A stretch of 64,000 bases of DNA from Saccharum officinarum (lineage: Eukaryota; Streptophyta; Magnoliopsida; Poales; Poaceae), in assembly GCA_020631735.1 (NCBI GenBank), contig CM036170.1, positions 64,991,737-65,055,736 of the forward strand, in the 5' to 3' direction. Of this stretch, positions 58,552 to 64,000 are shown piece by piece. The position numbers were made by a program, and so were the translations under genes. Positions within the stretch are counted from its first letter, which is position 1; every line of letters starts with the position of its first letter. Below the pieces are notes generated by a model. It was not told the origin of the DNA and searched no databases. It was given only the letters and a program-made list of their open reading frames with translations.

Positions 58552-58781
58552 GGGGGTGTTTTCGCGAAATTTTTTTGGTTTCGGGTACTGTAGTTTTTTT
58601 TGTTTTATTTGACAATTATTGTTCAATCATGGACTAATTAGGCTTAAAAGATTCGTCTCGCAATTTCACGGTGAACTGTGCAATTAGTTTTTTGTTTCGT
58701 CTACATTTAATGCTCCATGCATGTGCCGCAAGATTCGATGTGATGTTTTGGGGTGAAAATTTTTGGGAACTAAACACCCCC
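58552..58781. mobile_element. Tourist MITE (230 bp)
   Basis: The perfect termini GGGGGTGTTT and AAACACCCCC lie between TAA duplications (58549-58551 and 58782-58784). The interior carries GACTAATTAGGCTTAAAAGA and TCGTCTCGCAATTTCACGG. Confidence 0.93.
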
Positions 58782-58784
58782 TAA

Positions 58785-59628
58785 GAGTTGTGTCACTTGA
58801 TGTGTCTTGTTTACTCTAAGAGCTGATCGAACACTATATATTTACATCCATATATCCATCTTTGCATGAAAAGGCGAGAGCGCTTAGACAGCATGATTCC
58901 ATGAATACCGAGGAGGATATACTATCAGTGGAGAGTGCTACACAGACAGCCCCCTGAAAGCTAGGCATCAAGATATGAGTACGTACGTAATAAAATGCTA
59001 CCTATATCCGTAAAAGAATGCAACTATGAGTTGCGTGCCACTTTGAGTGTTTCACGTTTGACCGAGTTTTAATAAATAATATTTATATTTATAGCTCCAA
59101 ATTAATTTATTATGAAAATACATTTCGTAATTAATCTAATGATATTTATTTTATATTGTAAATATTTATACTTTTTATCTATAATTGGTCAAAAGTGTTA
59201 TACTAAAATATGATACTGTTTCAGAATTGTATTAGTTTTCTGTAGGAAAAAAAATGTATTACTCCTATGACGCATGCATGTAAAGCTTTATAAGTGCCAT
59301 GTCAGAGAGCAAGATTGATGCATCGCTTCGATCTGGGTATTATGTTGCAGTGAGCCAGTGATGCAGCCTGAATGTAGCCGCAGTGTGAAAAAGGCTGCAG
59401 AGTTCTCTTGGTCGTCTGGCTCCTTGTTTGGAACGGGAAGGAAACGCCAAATCACACAACGCGCAGTGTTTCCATTAATCCTCTTGGGCAGAACGCGGCA
59501 AGAGACATCAGACATTGCAATGCAAAATGTGGGGCCAGCTGGCTAGCTAGCTAGCTAGCTGCTGAACTGAAACGGTGCGTGTGCTGAATTGCTGATGCAT
59601 CGAAGAACTGGTAGTTTACTATGGAGTA
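58785..59628. other. Intergenic, with a diverged Stowaway-like stretch
   Basis: 59010-59255 has Stowaway-type AT-rich arms (TCTAATGATATTTATTTTAT) but worn ends. The rest is without features. Confidence 0.4.
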
Positions 59629-59886
59629 CTCCCTCGGTACTTAAAAAAAGTTATTTTGGACAGCGGCATGATCACCAAAATATAACTTTGACTCCTTATT
59701 TTTATAAAAATATTTATCAAAAAGTGATATTTGTATATTTTTATGAAAGTATTTTTTAAGGCAAATCTATTTATATGGTTTTTATATTTTCAAACTCAAC
59801 TATTTAAAAGTTATTCATGATTTATATTCCCAATATTTGACTCAAACCTTATCCAAAACGACTTTATTTTTTTTAGTATAGAGGGG
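59629..59886. mobile_element. Stowaway MITE, diverged right end
   Basis: The left end TA|CTCCCTCGGTACTTAAAAAA pairs with the right end TTTTTTTTAGTATAGAGGGG. Inner arms AAAGTTATTTTGGA and TCCAAAACGACTTT support the fold. Confidence 0.8.
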
Positions 59887-60032
59887 TAATATGTAAATTT
59901 TATACTTCATTAATCATCATTGATTTGTGTGCTGATTCAAGTGAGCAGGTATATATCAGTTGGGTGCTAGCTGACTGGTATAGAGTACGGAGTATAGACC
60001 ATTATGTGTCCAGGCCACGAAGCAGCAGCAGT

Positions 60033-60297
60033 GGGGCCTCGTTTAGTTCACGGAATTGGGAAGAAAAACACTGTATCAGAATTCCTGTAGCATTTCGTTT
60101 GTATTTGGTAAAAATTATTCAAATTTTGACTAACTAGGCTTAAAATGTTCGTCTCGCAAAGTACAACAAAACTGTGCAATTAGTTTTTGATTTCATCAAC
60201 ATTTAGTACTCTATGCATTTGCCGACATTTTGATGTGACGGAGAATCTTCTTTTTGTATAGTGAAATTAGGGCAGAATTGGGGAACTAAACAAGGGC
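60033..60297. mobile_element. Tourist-like MITE
   Basis: GGGGCCTCGTTTAGTTCACG at the left pairs with the inverse of GGGGAACTAAACAAGGGC at the right. The interior is nearly the same as that of the element at 14034-14301. Confidence 0.85.
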
Positions 60298-60425
60298 TGA
60301 CATTATATTCGTTCTTATCTGATGCAGACATATGAATGGCACACTAGATCTGCAGATGCATGCATGGTACTACACTAGATCAATATAGGTTGATCCCTAC
60401 GCGTACCTTGCACTTCATATATTAA

Positions 60426-60654
60426 GGCCCCGTTTGGTTTGAATATGTCACAGTTTAACTCCCATCACATCAATATTTTCTCAAATGTATGGAGTATCAA
60501 ATGTAGACTAATTGCATGCATGTCGGCATAGATTAGGAGTAATTTACGAGACGAATCTATTAAGCATAATTAGTCCAAGATTGAAAACTTTTTATTAAAT
60601 AAGACAAAAATGCTACAGTGTTTGTTAAACTTTAACTCCTCCACCAAACACCCC
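60426..60654. mobile_element. Tourist MITE (229 bp)
   Basis: GGCCCCGTTTGGTTTG at the left and the inverse of CCACCAAACACCCC at the right lie between TAA duplications (60423-60425 and 60655-60657). Confidence 0.9.
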
Positions 60655-61660
60655 TAACATTCATTCTGATTCACATCGGTAAAATAAAAAATTTAAAAAA
60701 ACGAAAATGGTAGGGCGCCAGGAACAGAAACAGTGTACTCCTACCTAGCTATGATGAATACACAGTTGAGTGGGGTAGTGAATTAGTATTGTTTTCAGCT
60801 ATACTATTTCTTATTTTCCTTGCGCACATAAAGTTGATGAAATATGTTTATCGATGAAAATGCGTATTTTGAATATTATTAAAGTTTTTTGCTTCCGGAA
60901 ATGATATGGGATAGATACGATCCAAATTGTATTTCACTTTTCCATGAAAACAGCTTCATTCAAATTTTATGTCTTTTACAGAGAGCTGAGGGTAAAAGTT
61001 TAGAGAGTGGTCCTGCAAGTTGGTGCTCAAAAGAAGGCTGGTCCCAAGACTAAAATAGCCTCCTAGATTTTGATGTTGAAATATTTGAAAAGGCTGTGTA
61101 TTTTGGTCCAATATGGAATGAGCGTGTTATGCAGACGACTCATCATCAACATCGCCAACAGTTTCGTCTTCGTACAAAAAATTAAGGTGTCAATGGCCAT
61201 GTTCATCCGGCTTATAATCCGTACTTTTCAGCTTGTTTTTTCAGACAGAACAGTGTTTGTCTCTCACAACAAATCAGCCAACAGTGTTTTTCAGCCGGCT
61301 TATTTATTCGGTCGTATAGTGTACGTCTGGCCTCTTTGCAAAAATCCTTTGAAAATAAATTCCTGACTTTAGTTAAATTCTATGTATGAAAGGTGGAAGC
61401 TTAAACAAAACTTTAAAGTTATTACAAAAAAAGTTCAGTTCAATTTCAAAATAGAAAACTGTATCAAGTTTTAAAAAAGGCTCCCCCGCCCCCACATGAA
61501 CAAATTAGAAAGTGGCATCATTTTTTCGAGAATTTATGAAAGAACCATTCATGCACATACATATATATAAGTGTACTAGGAAAATCAGACATATTATATA
61601 TCTTTATACATTGTCTAATATTGATATGTATATCATACATTTACGGTTAATGTCTTTCTT
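60655..61660. other. Intergenic, no gene recognised
   Basis: AT-rich. 61150-61330 contains phrases (CCGGCTTATAATCC, CAGCCGGCTTATTTATTCGG) seen in another grass MITE family, but the right terminus is not clear. Confidence 0.35.
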
Positions 61661-61662
61661 TA

Positions 61663-61793
61663 GCTTTGCCGTTCCAAATTGTTAGACATTTAATTTTGGC
61701 TTTTCTAGACGTAATGTATATCTAAATGCATAATAAAAGCTATACATTAAGAGAAGCAAAAGCATCTTACAATTTAGAACGAACGGGATTATG
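61663..61793. mobile_element. Stowaway-like MITE, diverged
   Basis: GCCGTTCCAAATTGTTAGAC at the left pairs with the inverse of CTTACAATTTAGAACGAACGG at the right, enclosing a short AT-rich interior. Confidence 0.6.
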
Positions 61794-62129
61794 TAGTAGA
61801 TACGATGCAGCATATTTTATGCCATGTGCAGCCTGCAAGAATTCCTTAGGTACTGCCTAATCCCTACATAGGTACTGTATTATACATATGCTATATACTC
61901 TTCTCTCTGAACCGGGTGCCCCAGCTGCTTACTTGCATGGCTTTTTATGCCTTGGAGCTTAGCTTATTATTATCTGCTGAGCTGCAGGGTCCAGGTCAGC
62001 GTCAGCACTACGGCGACGGAGAGTGAAGCGAGCTGAGACGGGGGAGCGGGAGCAGTGCATGGTGTGGTGGGGGTAAAAGGACGGGGATTGGACAGCGACG
62101 CTGATCATTTATGCCGCCGTGTAAATACC

Positions 62130-62397
62130 CACCACAAGCAGCTAGAGCTTCGCAGGTCGGCTTCCACATCTCTCTCATTCGTCTCCCCCCACTGCTAGCT
62201 CCTGCAGCTCTCAAGCTAGCCGCTGGTAGCGCTAGGGTTTACACCGATCGGGGTCGGGTCCCTGGCGGCCGGCGGAAGCGGCGGCCAATCGAGTTCGGCG
62301 GCGGCGAGATCTGCTTGCTCGGTGGTCGCCGCCGGCAGCCCCGGCACAGAGAAAGTCAATTGATTTGTCGTTGCTGCCCATTTCAAGAGACGATCCT
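62130..62397 (+). other. 5' UTR exon of the TCP gene (start approximate)
   Basis: GC-rich leader with CTAGGGTTT near 62233, ending in the donor CCT|GTAAGTCC (GT at 62398). With the acceptor TTGCAG ending at 63528 it defines a 1131-bp intron in the 5' UTR. Confidence 0.55.
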
Positions 62398-62894
62398 GTA
62401 AGTCCTCCTTACCAATCGGTTTATTTATTCGGTCGGTTGCTTGATTTGTTAATTTTTGACTGTTTCTCCTGTGGATTTGAAGATTGCAAAAAAGTTTTAG
62501 GCCTTTCTCTTGGTTTATTCGGTTTTGAAACCTTTTGATGGTCGTTTATTAATTAGAATATCCCAGATCTAACACAGATTTGTTCGCTCATCATCTTTCT
62601 TGCTATACATACTAATAATTAATTCTCCCGAATTTTCCAAGTACTGCTTCACATATTCTTTTTTTTTCCTACAGCCAAAAAAAACTTTCCCTAAAACAAA
62701 GTTGCAGATGATCATCGTTGTTTCTCTTTCTACTCTCTTTTCTCTCTTCTTTGTAGAACAACCTGCGACGGTCTGGATCTGAACCTTATGATTTCGATCT
62801 AGAAGGGCCACTGAATGCTTCTCTTTTGCTCACCACAGTTGAAACAAATATCCAGATCATAATTAATACTATAATCATGCATGTCGGAAAAAAA

Positions 62895-63151
62895 TCCGTT
62901 CAGTGTTTTACTTGTTAAAAAAACATATTTATTCGTATAATTGCTCCAATTAATCTAAGTATTATTTTGTAAACTTCTGGGCTTCGATCTTCTCATTTCA
63001 AAGAGCAGAAGAAAGAAACCATCCGTTCATTGTTTTACTTGTTCAAAAAATACATATTTATTATACGTATAATTGCTCCAAATAATACTAAGTATTTTGT
63101 AAACTTCTGTGCTTCGATCTTCTCATTTCAAAGAGCAGAAGAAAGAAACCA
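62895..63151. repeat. 128-bp tandem duplication in the TCP 5' UTR intron
   Basis: The unit TCCGTTCA(G/T)TGTTTTACTT.. through CTTCGATCTTCTCATTTCAA and AGAGCAGAAGAAAGAAACCA occurs at 62895-63022 and 63023-63151 with few differences. Confidence 0.92.
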
Positions 63152-63531
63152 ATCCATGTACGATGTATTCATAGTTCTGCCTGCAAAAACTAGCAGAGAT
63201 GTGGAGGCCACTAGCTCAATCATGGAATCATCCCTTGCACAGCGCATACAGTGCCGCTGCCACTGCGGCGCACCGATCCACAGCTCGCTGGCGCTCACCT
63301 GCACGTACTGTTTCATACCGCTATCTTGCTGTCCCATGGAGCGAATAAAGCTGCAGCGCTTTCACCATTCCCCAATGGAACAGTGGCCTGTAGACCCTCT
63401 GCCGTGCTTGCATGCACAGTGCTCTATCATGACGCGCCATTTCATGCGAATCTGTTATGCTTGCATTATTGCATAAGATAGATGCTAAAATTAGCATGAT
63501 GTTAATTTAAGAGGCTGACCAGTTGCAGTGG

Positions 63532-63612
63532 ATGATACACCGACACGCTGCTAGCAGGAGCCAGGGACATCGCGAGATGACGGGCGCCGTTGGGCGGCTA
63601 GTAAGACGATGA
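63532..63612 (+). CDS. Upstream ORF overlapping the TCP start codon (26 aa)
   Basis: The ATG is 4 nt into the second exon (acceptor at 63528). The ORF codes for [20 protein letters not shown] and six more residues, then stops at TGA 63610-63612. That stop overlaps the TCP start codon (63609-63611) as ATGA. Such an arrangement could couple termination to start selection or lower TCP translation. The short peptide has no recognisable domain, and whether it is translated is unknown. Confidence 0.4.
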   Translation: MIHRHAASRSQGHREMTGAVGRLVRR

Positions 63613-64000
63613 TAAGGGGCGGCAACAACCAGGAGGCGACGGACGTCGAGGAGCTGCTAGTCCAGCAGAACAAGCACGCCGCCGTGGCGACGTCGCGGCA
63701 ATGGTCGGCGCAGACGGAGTCGCGCATCGTGCGCGTCTCCCGCGTCTTCGGCGGCAAGGACCGCCACAGCAAGGTGAAGACCGTCAAGGGGCTGCGCGAC
63801 CGTCGGGTGCGCCTCTCCGTGCCCACGGCGATCCAGCTCTACGACCTGCAGGACCGCCTCGGCCTCAACCAGCCTAGCAAGGTCGTCGACTGGCTGCTCA
63901 ACGCCGCGCGCCACGAAATCGACAAGCTGCCGCCGCTGCAGTTCCCGCCGCAGGACCACCTCATGGTCGGCCACCTCACGCCCCACATGCCGCTGGTGCA
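63609..64000 (+). CDS. CIN-type class II TCP transcription factor (partial, runs off window end)
   Basis: DNA-binding transcription factor of the CINCINNATA group, which limits cell proliferation in leaves. The window shows 130 codons without a stop. The TCP basic helix-loop-helix domain spans about residues 47-105: the basic region [20 protein letters not shown] lacks the deletion that marks class I, helix 1 is [16 protein letters not shown], and helix 2 is [27 protein letters not shown] follows. The basic region and the PSKVVDWLL helix favour the TCP5/13/17-like or PCF5-like CIN branch. The miR319 site present in some CIN genes would lie beyond the window. The start was taken at 63609, the first in-frame ATG after the exon's acceptor. 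An upstream ORF overlaps it. Confidence 0.92.
   Translation, partial: MIRGGNNQEATDVEELLVQQNKHAAVATSRQWSAQTESRIVRVSRVFGGKDRHSKVKTVKGLRDRRVRLSVPTAIQLYDLQDRLGLNQPSKVVDWLLNAARHEIDKLPPLQFPPQDHLMVGHLTPHMPLV

Noticed and set aside
63030..63476. 148-codon frame in the TCP leader intron
   Set aside because: It begins inside the 128-bp duplication and has no domain; the intron borders fit a 5' UTR intron.

Overview
The window is nuclear DNA of a panicoid grass, most likely an andropogonoid (sorghum, sugarcane, Miscanthus or maize relatives). The reasons are a phi-class glutathione transferase of the maize GST-I type, grass-style high-GC coding exons beside AT-rich introns, and dense grass transposons: Stowaway and Tourist MITEs, hAT, PIF/Harbinger, an L1-type LINE, a tRNA-derived SINE and long TGTAACACC LTRs. 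I saw no prokaryotic or organellar signal, CRISPR array, rRNA or tRNA gene. No radically new biological system stands out. The unusual points are structural or regulatory and are listed as findings.

Layout. 1-13.4 kb is a nest of three long LTR-type repeats (plus, minus, plus). The third is split by a 1.5 kb hAT element that still carries a BED-finger transposase fragment. 14.6-21.3 kb holds a GST gene of three exons; its first intron contains a 4.5 kb defective PIF/Harbinger element. 21.3-25.8 kb is intergenic with MITEs. 25.9-26.7 kb is an X8-domain, probably GPI-anchored, callose-binding (PDCB-like) gene. 28.4-29.8 kb is a DUF620 gene. 30.5-32.3 kb, converging on it, is an EXO70 exocyst gene with a likely 5' UTR exon near 33.1 kb. 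34-36 kb is LTR-like repeat DNA. 36.3-37.9 kb (minus) is CRR7, a chloroplast NDH-complex assembly factor in three small exons. 38.6-43.9 kb (minus) is a secreted glycerophosphodiester phosphodiesterase in eight exons. 45.5-45.9 kb is a small probable mitochondrial complex I accessory subunit. 46.4-50 kb is a decayed LINE with a hAT MITE inside it. 52-54.5 kb carries a Pack-MULE-like element and another GC-rich repeat. 54.9 kb carries a decayed copy of the 3' end of the complex I gene. 55-62 kb is MITE-rich intergenic DNA. The window ends inside a CIN-type TCP transcription factor gene (start codon 63609) with a 5' UTR intron and an upstream ORF that overlaps its start.

The genes are independent plant housekeeping or developmental loci and do not form a cluster with a joint function: detoxification (GST), plasmodesmata (X8), exocytosis (EXO70), chloroplast NDH assembly (CRR7), phospholipid and phosphate turnover (GDPD), respiration (complex I) and leaf development (TCP). 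Exon boundaries were inferred by eye from splice consensus, reading phase and family similarity. Every multi-exon model given closes in frame from ATG to stop, except the TCP gene, which runs off the window.
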